Below are positions 24,974 through 32,366 of a DNA stretch of 64,000 nucleotides, in pieces; positions within the stretch are counted from its first letter, which is position 1; each line of letters begins with the position of its first letter. The DNA comes from Oscillospiraceae bacterium. GTDB taxonomy: Bacteria > Bacillota > Clostridia > Oscillospirales > Oscillospiraceae. A model generated the notes under the pieces. That model did no database searches and was not told the DNA's origin. It was given only the letters and a program-made list of their open reading frames with translations. The stretch covers positions 1-64,000 of the forward strand of contig JAFXTU010000049.1 in assembly GCA_017535635.1 (NCBI GenBank), read 5' to 3'. Both the position numbers and the translations under genes were made by a program.

Positions 24974-25002
24974 AGCATACCACTTTTTTCCCGGGAATTC
25001 AA
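24974..25002 (-). promoter_or_regulatory. xpt promoter (extended -10)
   Basis: On the minus strand: TTGAAT (complement of 24997-25002), 17-base spacer, TATGCT (complement of 24974-24979), preceded by TG one base upstream (extended -10). The predicted leader is only about 20 bases, too short for a purine riboswitch, and none was seen. Confidence 0.7.
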
Positions 25003-25084
25003 CACGATTTTCCGCTCTGGGCAGAAACGGTCCGTTCTTTCCGGGAGGAGACCCGCTCCGATGAAAACTACTCAACATCCACTC

Positions 25085-25113
25085 TTGACATTGAATATTT
25101 ATGCGCCTATACT
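25085..25113 (+). promoter_or_regulatory. Strong promoter for the amino-acid ABC operon
   Basis: TTGACA (25085-25090), 17-base spacer, TATACT (25108-25113): near-consensus sigma-70 boxes. The start site would be about 25120, leaving a leader of about 60 bases before the binding-protein gene. Confidence 0.8.
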
Positions 25114-25180
25114 GATACACGTTAAAAAAGAAGTCGGAACAGAAATCAGACCGGCTTTGCCGGAAAGGAAGGATAGGAAC

Positions 25181-26038
25181 ATGAAAAAGATCATCGCCCT
25201 GACTCTCGCGCTCCTCCTCATCGCGGGCCTCTGCCTGCTGGGCGGCTGCGCCAAAAAGGAAGCTGCCCCCGCAAAGACCACCCTCACCGTGGCCCTCAGC
25301 CCGGACTTCGCTCCCATGGAGTTCGTGGACACCACCAAGACCGGGCAGGACCAGTACGTGGGCTTCGATGTGACCCTGGCCAAGTACATCGCCGCCGAGA
25401 TGGGCCTCACCCTGGTCATCAAGCCCATGAGCTTTGACGCCTGCCAGGCCGCCGTGCAGACCGGCAACGTGGATATGTCCATCTCCGGCTACTCCGTCAC
25501 CGCCGAGCGGGCGGAGAACTACAACCTCTCCGACTACTACTACGCCGGGGACAACGAGACCGAGCAGGTCATCATCACCACCGCCGCCAAGGGCGGCACC
25601 TTCTCCACGGCGGAGGACTTCGCGGGCCTCACCGTGGGCGCGCAGACCGCTTCCCTGCAGATGAATCTCTGCAACGAGCAGCTGCCTGACAGCGCCATCA
25701 TCAAGGAGTTCTCCGACATCGGCACCGCCGTGGAGGCGCTCCGCAACGGCAACATCGACGCCCTGGCCGTGGCCAAGGGCAACGGCGACGCCATCATCGC
25801 CAACAACGCCGAGATCGCCTTCTCCGGCTTCGAGTTCGTGGTCTCCGAGGAGGCGGAGAACAACGTCATCCTCCTGCCCAAGGGCGCGGACGAGCTGACC
25901 AAGCAGGTCAACGACATCCTGGCAAAGGCCTACGCCGCCGGCCTCTACGGCCAGTGGTACGAGGACGCCAAGGCTCTGGCCGGCATAGAGACCAGCGCCG
26001 AGGTGGGCTACGACGACGAGGGCAACCTGGCCGACTGA
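25181..26038 (+). CDS. Amino-acid ABC transporter substrate-binding lipoprotein
   Basis: A 285-residue family-3 solute-binding protein. Signal peptide with lipobox LCLLGGC, then TVALSPDFAPMEFVD, YVGFDVTLAKYIAAEMGLTL and VDMSISGYSVTAERAENYNLSDYYY, the conserved polar amino-acid receptor signatures. The start at 25181 is preceded by GGAAAGGAAGGATAGGA; an in-frame ATG at 25061 lies upstream of the promoter and is excluded. The ligand is a polar amino acid or a small amide-linked derivative, given the downstream amidohydrolase. Confidence 0.92.
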   Translation: MKKIIALTLALLLIAGLCLLGGCAKKEAAPAKTTLTVALSPDFAPMEFVDTTKTGQDQYVGFDVTLAKYIAAEMGLTLVIKPMSFDACQAAVQTGNVDMSISGYSVTAERAENYNLSDYYYAGDNETEQVIITTAAKGGTFSTAEDFAGLTVGAQTASLQMNLCNEQLPDSAIIKEFSDIGTAVEALRNGNIDALAVAKGNGDAIIANNAEIAFSGFEFVVSEEAENNVILLPKGADELTKQVNDILAKAYAAGLYGQWYEDAKALAGIETSAEVGYDDEGNLAD

Positions 26039-26142
26039 TCCTGAACCTCAAGACCCCGACGGGCCCTCACCCGGCCCGCCGGGGCCTGTCCGTTTGTATG
26101 ACCTGATTCTCAATCAAAGAAATAGACTCGGAGGACAAAGCT

Positions 26143-26814
26143 TTGGAATTCTTCGGCAACATCGCCAAGATCATGGCGAAATACTGGCAGGTATTCCTGC
26201 TCCAGGGCGTGGGTTATACCCTGCTCCTCAGCGCCATCACCGTCCTCTGCGGCGCGGTGCTGGGCCTGCTCCTATACCTGGGGCGGGTGGCCCGCTTCAA
26301 GCCCCTGAACTGGCTCGTCATCGCCGTCGTGGAGGTCATCCGGGGTACCCCCATGCTGCTGCAGCTCTACTTCTTCTACTTCCTGGTGCCCAAGATCCTG
26401 CCCTTCCCGGTGACGGAGTTCGGCGCGGTGGCGGTGGGCCTGGTGATCAACTCCGCATGCTACGTCTCCGAGATCTTCCGCTCCGGCATCCAGGCCGTGG
26501 ACAAGGGCCAGACGGAGGCGGCCCGGAGCCTGGGCCTGAACGGGCGGCAGACCATGATGCGCATCATCCTGCCCCAGGCCATCAAGAACATCCTCCCCGC
26601 CCTGGGCAACGAGTTCATCATGGTGGTGAAGGACACCTCCCTGGCCTCCACCTTCTTCGTGGGCGAGCTGATGACCTCCTACCTGAAGGTGAAGGGCAAC
26701 ACCTACCTCACCATGGAATGCCTCACCATCGTGGGCGTCATCTATTTCGTGCTCACCTTCCTGCTCAGCAAGCTGCTGGGCGCCTTTGAGAGGAGGCTGA
26801 AGGCCAGTGACTGA
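26143..26814 (+). CDS. Amino-acid ABC transporter permease
   Basis: A 223-residue HisM/GlnP-type permease with about five transmembrane helices. The N-terminal targeting segment [27 protein letters not shown] and the EAA loop [28 protein letters not shown] are typical. Translation starts at TTG 26143 with GGAGG 8 bases upstream; no ATG fits. It overlaps the ATPase gene by 8 bases. The 104-base gap after the binding-protein gene holds no clear terminator. Confidence 0.92.
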   Translation: MEFFGNIAKIMAKYWQVFLLQGVGYTLLLSAITVLCGAVLGLLLYLGRVARFKPLNWLVIAVVEVIRGTPMLLQLYFFYFLVPKILPFPVTEFGAVAVGLVINSACYVSEIFRSGIQAVDKGQTEAARSLGLNGRQTMMRIILPQAIKNILPALGNEFIMVVKDTSLASTFFVGELMTSYLKVKGNTYLTMECLTIVGVIYFVLTFLLSKLLGAFERRLKASD

Positions 26815-27559
26815 GAACCTGATCGAAACGGTGGACCTGCACAAGAGCTTTGTGGTCCAGGGACGGGGGACCCTCCACGTTCTGAAGGGCGTCACGGAGC
26901 ACATCTCCAGGGGCGAGGTGGTCTCCATCATCGGCCCCAGCGGCGGCGGGAAGAGCACCTTCCTCCGCTGCCTGAACCTGCTGGAGGTGCCGGAGCAGGG
27001 CAAGATCATCTTCGAGGGGGTGGAGATCACCGGCGCGAAGGTGGACATCAACCTCCACCGGCAGAAGATGGGCATGGTCTTCCAGCACTTCAACGTCTTT
27101 CCCCACCTCTCGGTGATGAAGAACATCACCCTGGCCCCGGTGCTCCTGGGCAAGCGGAGCCAGGCGGAGGCGGAGGAGCAGGCGGAGGCCCTGCTCAGCC
27201 GGGTGGGCCTCCTGGAAAAGCGGGACGAGCACCCCGGCCGCCTCTCCGGCGGCCAGAAGCAGCGGCTGGCCATCGTCCGGGCTCTCGCCATGGAGCCGGA
27301 CGTAATGCTCTTCGACGAGCCCACCAGCGCCCTGGACCCGGAGATGGTGGGCGAGGTGCTGGACGTGATCAAGGCCCTGGTGAAGAGCGGCATGACCAGC
27401 GTGATCGTCACCCACGAGATGGGCTTCGCCCGGGAGGTATCGGACCGGATCCTCTTCATGGACGGGGGCGTCATCGCCGAGAGCGGCAAGCCGGAGGAAC
27501 TGCTGGGCCATCCCCAGAATCCCCGGACCAAGGATTTTCTGAGCAAGGTGCTGTATTGA
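26807..27559 (+). CDS. Amino-acid ABC transporter ATP-binding protein
   Basis: A 250-residue ATPase of the GlnQ/HisP type. It has Walker [10 protein letters not shown], signature [17 protein letters not shown], Walker [21 protein letters not shown] and the H-loop [14 protein letters not shown] start at 26807 inside the permease 3-prime end, with AGGAGG 10 bases upstream. Its stop codon overlaps the next ATG (TGATG), coupling it to the amidohydrolase. Confidence 0.94.
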   Translation: MTENLIETVDLHKSFVVQGRGTLHVLKGVTEHISRGEVVSIIGPSGGGKSTFLRCLNLLEVPEQGKIIFEGVEITGAKVDINLHRQKMGMVFQHFNVFPHLSVMKNITLAPVLLGKRSQAEAEEQAEALLSRVGLLEKRDEHPGRLSGGQKQRLAIVRALAMEPDVMLFDEPTSALDPEMVGEVLDVIKALVKSGMTSVIVTHEMGFAREVSDRILFMDGGVIAESGKPEELLGHPQNPRTKDFLSKVLY

Positions 27560-29001
27560 TGGACGCTAAAAAGGAAGCGCAGGCGTATATCGCCGCGCGG
27601 GGCGGCGAATTCGCCGCCCTTTCTCATCAGATCTGGGAATACGCGGAGCTGAGCCTGAAGGAAACAAGGTCCGCCGCCCTCTATGTGGAGAAGCTGAAGG
27701 CGGAGGGCTTCACCGTCACGGAAAACCTGGGGGGCATCCCCACCGCCTTCTCCGGCAGCTACGGAAGCGGGAGACCGGTGATCGGCATCCTGGGGGAGTT
27801 CGACGCCCTCTCCGGACTCAGCCAGAAGGCCGGGGCCGCCGCGCCGGAGCCCCTCGTCCCCGGCGGGGCGGGCCACGGCTGCGGCCACAACATGCTGGGG
27901 GCCGCCGCCTTCGCCGCCGCCTGCGGGGTGAAGCGCTTCCTGGAGCGGAGCGGCCGGAGCGGCACTGTGATCTTCTACGGCTGCCCCGGCGAGGAGGGAG
28001 GCGCGGCGAAAGCCTATCTTGCCAGGGATGGGGTGTGGAAGGCCCTGGACGCCGCCCTGAGCTGGCATCCGGGGGATACCTTTGAGGTCACCACCGGCAC
28101 CAACAATGCCTGTACCCAGGTGCTGTACAAATTCCGGGGCGTCGCCGCCCACGCCGCCGGGAATCCGGAGATGGGCCGCAGCGCCCTGGACGCGGTGGAG
28201 CTGATGAACATCGGGGTCCAGTTCCTGCGGGAGCACATGAAGGACGAGGCGCGGATCCACTACGCCATCACTGACGGGGGCGGCCTCTCTCCCAACGTGG
28301 TGCAGGCCGCCGCCAGCGTGCTGTATATGGTGCGGAGCCGGGACGTGCCGGATACCCTGGCCCTCCAGGAACGGGTGGACAAGATCGCTCAAGGGGCCGC
28401 CCTCATGACGGAGACCGAATTCGAGCGCATCTTCGTGGACGGCACGGCGGACACCCTGCCGAACCCGCCCCTGGAAAAATGCCTCTATGAGAACATGAAG
28501 GCCCTGCCCCTGCCGGACTACACGCCGGAGGAGCGCTCCTACGCCGCCGCCCTGCGGGAGACATACCCCGTGGGCGGCAGTCTCCCCGGCCTGGGGGCAA
28601 AGGCGGACGCCAGTATCGCCGCCCTAGTCCGGGAGCTGAGCGGCGATGGGACGAAGGCGCTCAACGACTTTCTCCTCCCCTACTACAGCGGCGAGGACTT
28701 CTGCCCAGGCTCCACGGACGTGGGGGACGTGAGCCATCTCACCCCCACGGGGCAGTTCACCGCCCTCTGCTTCCCCGCCGGAGCCCCCGGCCACAGCTGG
28801 CAGAACGTGAGCTGCGGCGCCTCCTCCATCGGGGATAAGGGGCTGATCTGGGCCGCCCAGGTCCTCTGCGGCGCGGCGGCGGACCTGTTCAGCGACCCGG
28901 CGCTGCCGGCGGCGGCAACGGCAGAGTTCCGGCGCAGGACGGAGAGACACGGCTACGTCTGCCCCATCCCGGCGGAGGCGCGGCCCTACGTCATTGAGTG
29001 A
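27559..29001 (+). CDS. M20-family amidohydrolase, AbgB-like
   Basis: A 480-residue zinc peptidase/amidohydrolase similar to subunit B of p-aminobenzoyl-glutamate hydrolase. The metal motifs are GEFDAL and GHGCGHNMLGAAAF, with CPGEEGGAAK supplying the catalytic Glu pair. GTNNACTQVLYKFRGVAAHA and GRSALDAVELMN match the AbgB dimerisation region. Start ATG 27559 overlaps the ATPase stop by one base. The likely role is cytosolic hydrolysis of an N-acyl amino acid or short peptide taken up by the coupled ABC importer. No AbgA partner is present. Confidence 0.88.
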   Translation: MDAKKEAQAYIAARGGEFAALSHQIWEYAELSLKETRSAALYVEKLKAEGFTVTENLGGIPTAFSGSYGSGRPVIGILGEFDALSGLSQKAGAAAPEPLVPGGAGHGCGHNMLGAAAFAAACGVKRFLERSGRSGTVIFYGCPGEEGGAAKAYLARDGVWKALDAALSWHPGDTFEVTTGTNNACTQVLYKFRGVAAHAAGNPEMGRSALDAVELMNIGVQFLREHMKDEARIHYAITDGGGLSPNVVQAAASVLYMVRSRDVPDTLALQERVDKIAQGAALMTETEFERIFVDGTADTLPNPPLEKCLYENMKALPLPDYTPEERSYAAALRETYPVGGSLPGLGAKADASIAALVRELSGDGTKALNDFLLPYYSGEDFCPGSTDVGDVSHLTPTGQFTALCFPAGAPGHSWQNVSCGASSIGDKGLIWAAQVLCGAAADLFSDPALPAAATAEFRRRTERHGYVCPIPAEARPYVIE

Positions 29002-29017
29002 AGCGATTGATATGCTC

Positions 29018-29053
29018 AGGGGAGGGGCAAAGCGACGGCTTTGCCCCTCCCCT
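29018..29053. terminator. Bidirectional terminator between convergent genes
   Basis: A perfect 16-bp stem: AGGGGAGGGGCAAAGC (29018-29033) pairs with GCTTTGCCCCTCCCCT (29038-29053) around loop GACG. It sits between the amidohydrolase (plus) and the FTR-like gene (minus). The T-runs are weak, but the stem is very stable. Confidence 0.7.
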
Positions 29054-29070
29054 TGAAGCTGGCGACGGTA

Positions 29071-29271
29071 TCAGTCCTTGGATTTGTAGTAGAGCTGGCA
29101 GTGGCAGAAGCCCTCAAAGTCCGGGTCCGCGATCTGGCTCCGGAACTCCTTGCACATGCACTTGGTGTCCTCCGTCCGCTCCCGGCGGCAGGGGCAGTAG
29201 CCCCCGGTCTCCTTGAGGCCCTGCTTGATGAGGTCGGCGATCTCCTGGTTGGGGTTGACCTTGATGCTCAT
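29071..29271 (-). CDS. Ferredoxin-thioredoxin reductase catalytic-subunit-like protein
   Basis: A 66-residue cysteine-rich protein with three CxC pairs: CPC (26-28), CMC (38-40) and CHC (56-58). These are the hallmark of the FTR catalytic subunit, which holds a [4Fe-4S] cluster next to a redox disulfide. The spacings (9 and 15 residues) differ from the plant/cyanobacterial enzyme (16 and 8), so this is a divergent compact form. The start at 29271 overlaps the thioredoxin stop by 4 bases. It probably passes electrons from ferredoxin to the coupled thioredoxin. No variable subunit is encoded nearby. Confidence 0.78.
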   Translation of the reverse strand: MSIKVNPNQEIADLIKQGLKETGGYCPCRRERTEDTKCMCKEFRSQIADPDFEGFCHCQLYYKSKD

Positions 29272-29573
29272 TTCTGCACCTCGATCAGGCTCCGCAGCTC
29301 CTCCTTGGTCTTGAGGCCCACGGACTGGGCGACCTGGAACCCGCTCTTCAGGAGCACCAGGGTGGGAATGGCGTTGATGCCGTACTGATTGGCCAGGTCG
29401 GGCTCGTCGTCCACGTTCACCTTGGCGAAGTTCACATCGGTCATCTCTCCGGCCAGTTCCTCCACGATGGGACTCAGCAGGCGGCAGGGACCACACCAGC
29501 TGGCCCAGAAATCCACCACGGTGAGGCCCTGGGCGGTCTCGGCGGCGAAATTGGCGCTTGTCAGTTCTTTCAT
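29268..29573 (-). CDS. trxA: Thioredoxin
   Basis: A 101-residue single-domain thioredoxin with the redox motif WCGPC at residues 26-30 and the cis-proline segment NAIPTLVLL. It acts as a cytosolic dithiol reductant. Translational coupling to the FTR-like gene suggests that its reductant is ferredoxin rather than NADPH. An upstream AT-rich stretch (29580-29640) probably holds the promoter, but no confident boxes were chosen. Confidence 0.93.
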   Translation of the reverse strand: MKELTSANFAAETAQGLTVVDFWASWCGPCRLLSPIVEELAGEMTDVNFAKVNVDDEPDLANQYGINAIPTLVLLKSGFQVAQSVGLKTKEELRSLIEVQK

Positions 29574-29685
29574 CTATCTCTCCTCCTCAGTCCTGTTTTG
29601 TGTTTCCAATTTGATTTTACACTATTCATTTTTCTTTGGCAAGAGGTTTTCGTCCCGCCGGGGCGAAAAAAGCGGAAAAAAGCGG

Positions 29686-29714
29686 TGGAATCGTCCTTTC
29701 CCCCATGATACAAT
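29686..29714 (+). promoter_or_regulatory. Candidate promoter of the MoaF-like gene
   Basis: TGGAAT (29686-29691), 17-base spacer, TACAAT (29709-29714). The -35 match is weak. The next start codon is at 29740. Confidence 0.4.
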
Positions 29715-29739
29715 CAGGAAAAAACGACCGGAGGCGCTT

Positions 29740-30501
29740 ATGTGGAATTCTGAACGTTACCCCGCCCTGCTGACCCTCAGCATGGACGACGGAAGGGACC
29801 GCACCCTGGCCTTTCTCCCCGACGGGCATATCCGCTGGGAGGGAAAGGACTGCGAAGCCCGGATCGCGGACTTCGGAGAGGAGCTCTTCTTTCTCACCTT
29901 CGAGCCGGAGACTGCCCCCAGGGTGAACCTCACCCTGGTCCTGGACATGGCCCTGGGGCTGGTGACGCTGGTGACCTGCCGCCAGGGGGTGAACCCCAGG
30001 CGGCCCACCTACATGTCCACGGAGCTGCTTCCCGGCTATATATCCCAGCCGGGACGGGAGGAGCCTGTCCGCCGCCACGGCTTTACCGACGCCCTGAAGG
30101 GAAAGTGCGTGAAGTGGAGCTACGAGGGAGACTTCTCCATCGTCCACGTCTACGTGACGGAGCGGTACTACCGGATCCGGCTGCTGCAGAAGCTGGGGGA
30201 CCCGGACAGCCCCTACGAGCTCGCCATGCGGAACTACAGGGACCGGACGGAGCCCGCCTATTACCTTCGCATCCGCCCGGATGTGGTGCTCTTTGGCTTC
30301 ACGGAGGACAACATGGACCGGGTCACCGGGCCGGAGATCGCCTGCGCCAGCCGCGCCCAGCTCATCCGGCTCTCCACGCTGGAAACCGTGGGCCGGGGCT
30401 TCGGGATGCCGGGGACGCCCACGGAGCTGTTCCGGGCCAAGGGGGAATATGTGGAGCCGCTTCCCGGCGAGCTGGACCCAGGCTGCGCGTATCTGATCTG
30501 A
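29740..30501 (+). CDS. MoaF-like protein
   Basis: A 253-residue beta-rich protein that looks like two MoaF-type (lipocalin-like) halves: DDGRDRTLAFLPDGHIRW and LVLDMALGLVTLVTC in the first, GKCVKWSYEGDFSIVHVYV, YYLRIRPDVVLFGFTEDN and ACASRAQLIRLSTLETVGR in the second. MoaF proteins have been linked to molybdenum-cofactor operons or sulfonate regulators, but the function is unproven, and no moa gene is present here. GGAGG lies 5 bases before ATG 29740. It stands alone, convergent with the next gene. Confidence 0.65.
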   Translation: MWNSERYPALLTLSMDDGRDRTLAFLPDGHIRWEGKDCEARIADFGEELFFLTFEPETAPRVNLTLVLDMALGLVTLVTCRQGVNPRRPTYMSTELLPGYISQPGREEPVRRHGFTDALKGKCVKWSYEGDFSIVHVYVTERYYRIRLLQKLGDPDSPYELAMRNYRDRTEPAYYLRIRPDVVLFGFTEDNMDRVTGPEIACASRAQLIRLSTLETVGRGFGMPGTPTELFRAKGEYVEPLPGELDPGCAYLI

Positions 30502-30507
30502 GAGGCC

Positions 30508-30537
30508 GCTCCGCATGGGCGGCGGAGCTCACTCTTT
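30508..30537 (+). terminator. Terminator-like hairpin after the MoaF-like gene
   Basis: GCTCCGC (30508-30514) pairs with GCGGAGC (30522-30528), then TCACTCTTTT. A short stem with a moderate T-run. Confidence 0.5.
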
Positions 30538-31098
30538 TCCGCCGTTGAAAAAGCGAGCCAGGTCCGCCAGGGGACGGACGGCGTCATTCAGGTTCCGGAT
30601 GGCCTCGTTGAGGCTGTCGAAGTCCATCTCGCTGATCTTCTGAATGGTCCGGGACAGGCTCTCCACGTCCACCTCGCTGAGCTTTTTGATGCTCTGGGAA
30701 AGGCTTTCCGCGTCCACCTCGCCCAGCTTCCGCAGACTTTGGGACAGCCCCTCCGTGTCCAGCTCCCCCAGCTTCCCCAGGACCTCTCCCAGGCCGCTGA
30801 GGTCCAGGGAATCCAGCTCCTGCAGGGTACTCGTCAGCGCTTCGCCGTTCTCCTGCACCAGGGCGTTCACGTTCTCCGCCAGGGTGCCGGTCTGCCGGGT
30901 CAGGCCCTCCGCCTGGATCAAAAGCTCCTCCGCCCGCTTCCCCAGGCCGGAGAACCGGGGGAGCAGCAGCACAAGAGCGAGCAGGAGCAGACCGGCGAGC
31001 AGGAATCCGGCGACAGCGGCGGCCCGGGCGCTCCGGGCGGCCTTGCGCTGCTGGGAAACCAGCTCCTGCAGCAGGGCTTCGGTGCTCTTTTCTTCCAT
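30529..31098 (-). CDS. Single-pass membrane protein with five 15-residue repeats
   Basis: A 189-residue protein: a charged cytoplasmic N-terminus, one transmembrane helix at about 25-47, a helical stretch to about 90, then five tandem 15-residue repeats at 92-166 of the type L.KLGEVDAESLSQS, plus a partial sixth (167-181). Leu/Ile and Val/Met recur at fixed places, so the repeats should form an elongated amphipathic helix or solenoid. It was not recognised as a known family. AAGGAG lies 6 bases from ATG 31098. Convergent with the MoaF-like gene and divergent from the macrodomain gene. Confidence 0.65.
   Translation of the reverse strand: MEEKSTEALLQELVSQQRKAARSARAAAVAGFLLAGLLLLALVLLLPRFSGLGKRAEELLIQAEGLTRQTGTLAENVNALVQENGEALTSTLQELDSLDLSGLGEVLGKLGELDTEGLSQSLRKLGEVDAESLSQSIKKLSEVDVESLSRTIQKISEMDFDSLNEAIRNLNDAVRPLADLARFFNGGKE
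30601..30825. repeat. 45-base tandem repeats inside the membrane-protein gene
   Basis: Five consecutive 45-base units encode the 15-residue repeats. The units have diverged, most at third positions, which suggests an old duplication under protein-level selection. Confidence 0.65.
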
Positions 31099-31205
31099 GG
31101 GGGTCTCCTTTCTTCGGCGCGGGGTCGTTATCTGTTCTGAACGATCGCAACTGATTATATCAGACTTCGGAAGGAAATGACAGAAAAAGATGGGAGGTCG
31201 GAAGG

Positions 31206-31976
31206 ATGGAACAGGCTGAAAGACGGCTGTTTCTGCTCCGGGCGCTGCTCCGGGAGCGGGGCCAGGAGGACAGGCCCCTCCCGGCGGAGGCGGAGGAGCA
31301 GAAAAGGCTGCTCCGTGCGCTGATGAACGTCCGCGCTCCCGCACCCCTGAGCCGGGAGTTCTTTGCCGTGCAGGACGAATACCTGCGGGATGCCATCGCG
31401 GAAAAAGGCGTCACCCGGCTGGAGGATCTCACGCCGGTGGAGGACGGGCTCTATCTCTGGCAGGGGGACATCACGACGCTGGAGTGCGACGCCATCGTGA
31501 ACGCCGCCAACTCCGGCATGACGGGCTGCTACCGGCCCAACCACAGCTGTATCGACAACTGCATCCACAGCTATGCGGGGGTCCAGCTGCGGCTGAGGTG
31601 CGCGGAGATCATGGAGGCCCAGGGGCATGAGGAGCCCACCGGGCAGGCGAAGCTCACGCCGGGGTATAATCTCCCCAGCAAGTATGTGATCCACACCGTG
31701 GGCCCCATCGTGGAGGGGCCTCTGACGACGGAGCATCGGAGACTGCTGTCCTCCTGCTATCGCTCCTGCCTGGAGTTGGCAGCGGAAAACGGCTGCGGGA
31801 GCATCGCCTTCTGCTGCATCTCCACCGGGGTCTTCGGCTTCCCCAAACGGGAGGCGGCGGAGATCGCGGTGGGGACGGTGAAGGAGTGGAAGCGGAAGAG
31901 CGGCAGTGCCATGAAGGTCATTTTCAACGTGTTCGGAAATGCGGATCGGGAGATCTACCGGGAGATCCTGGGGTAG
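31206..31976 (+). CDS. Zinc-dependent macrodomain protein-ADP-ribose hydrolase
   Basis: A 256-residue macrodomain protein. After an N-terminal helical extension of about 80 residues come LWQGDITTLECDAIVNAANSG (ADP-ribose contacts), then CIDNCIHSYAGVQLRLRC, the Cys/His/Cys signature of the Zn-containing subclass, then GYNLPSKYVIHTVGP and ISTGVFGFPKREAA. Such enzymes remove ADP-ribose from proteins and often pair with SirTM and lipoylated GcvH-L; none of these partners is visible here. A purine-rich stretch (GGAGGTCGGAAGG) precedes ATG 31206. Confidence 0.9.
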   Translation: MEQAERRLFLLRALLRERGQEDRPLPAEAEEQKRLLRALMNVRAPAPLSREFFAVQDEYLRDAIAEKGVTRLEDLTPVEDGLYLWQGDITTLECDAIVNAANSGMTGCYRPNHSCIDNCIHSYAGVQLRLRCAEIMEAQGHEEPTGQAKLTPGYNLPSKYVIHTVGPIVEGPLTTEHRRLLSSCYRSCLELAAENGCGSIAFCCISTGVFGFPKREAAEIAVGTVKEWKRKSGSAMKVIFNVFGNADREIYREILG

Positions 31977-31997
31977 ATCTTCCCCGAAACCAAAATC

Positions 31998-32030
31998 GGC
32001 CCCCTGTCCGGGAAAGCCGGACAGGGGGCC
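31998..32030. terminator. Hairpin between the macrodomain gene and the prepilin cassette
   Basis: GGCCCCCTGTCCGG (31998-32011) pairs perfectly with CCGGACAGGGGGCC (32017-32030) around loop GAAAG. On the minus strand it is followed by GATTTTGGTTT, so it fits as the terminator of the prepilin operon. The plus-strand T-run is absent. Confidence 0.65.
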
Positions 32031-32048
32031 GCTGACTGATCTCAAACC

Positions 32049-32366
32049 CTATGAATCCACTTCAACGGTGAAGGCGCTATCACTCTGTACTCTAAAATTG
32101 ACTGGTCTAGTTTGACCTGCATTAAAACCATTGCCATAACCATTGAAGGTTACTGTGATGATATTGCCGCTTATGGTGAATTGGACATGAGCAGGATCAT
32201 TATCGGTGGTTACATCGATGCTGCCAGAGCCATCAAATCTCAGCGCAGCAGTAATGGAATCGACCTTATGACCAGTATTATTCGTCATTTCCAAAGTGCA
32301 AGACCGAGTGTATGGATCACTACCTGAACCGCCCCAGTAAGCACCTGTTAAATTAAAGCTGTAATC
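32049..32366 (-). pseudogene. In-frame domain downstream of the amber stop of the giant prepilin
   Basis: Directly after the TAG at 32367-32369 the same frame stays open for 105 more codons and ends at 32049. The translated segment is protein-like: it begins DYSFNLTGAYWGGSGSD, then CTLEMTNNTG, DSITAALRF, NIITVTFNGYG and NAGQTRPVNFRV. That pattern resembles the beta-sandwich carbohydrate-binding modules of the CBM2/CBM3 type (by eye). No start codon precedes its first strand; the first possible starts (TTG 32294, ATG 32288) are internal to the fold. It is either read through, or it marks a recent nonsense mutation in a longer protein. Confidence 0.65.

Noticed and set aside
24951..25080. Purine riboswitch upstream of xpt
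   Set aside because: The promoter lies only about 25 bases from the start codon, and the conserved purine-aptamer core was not found.
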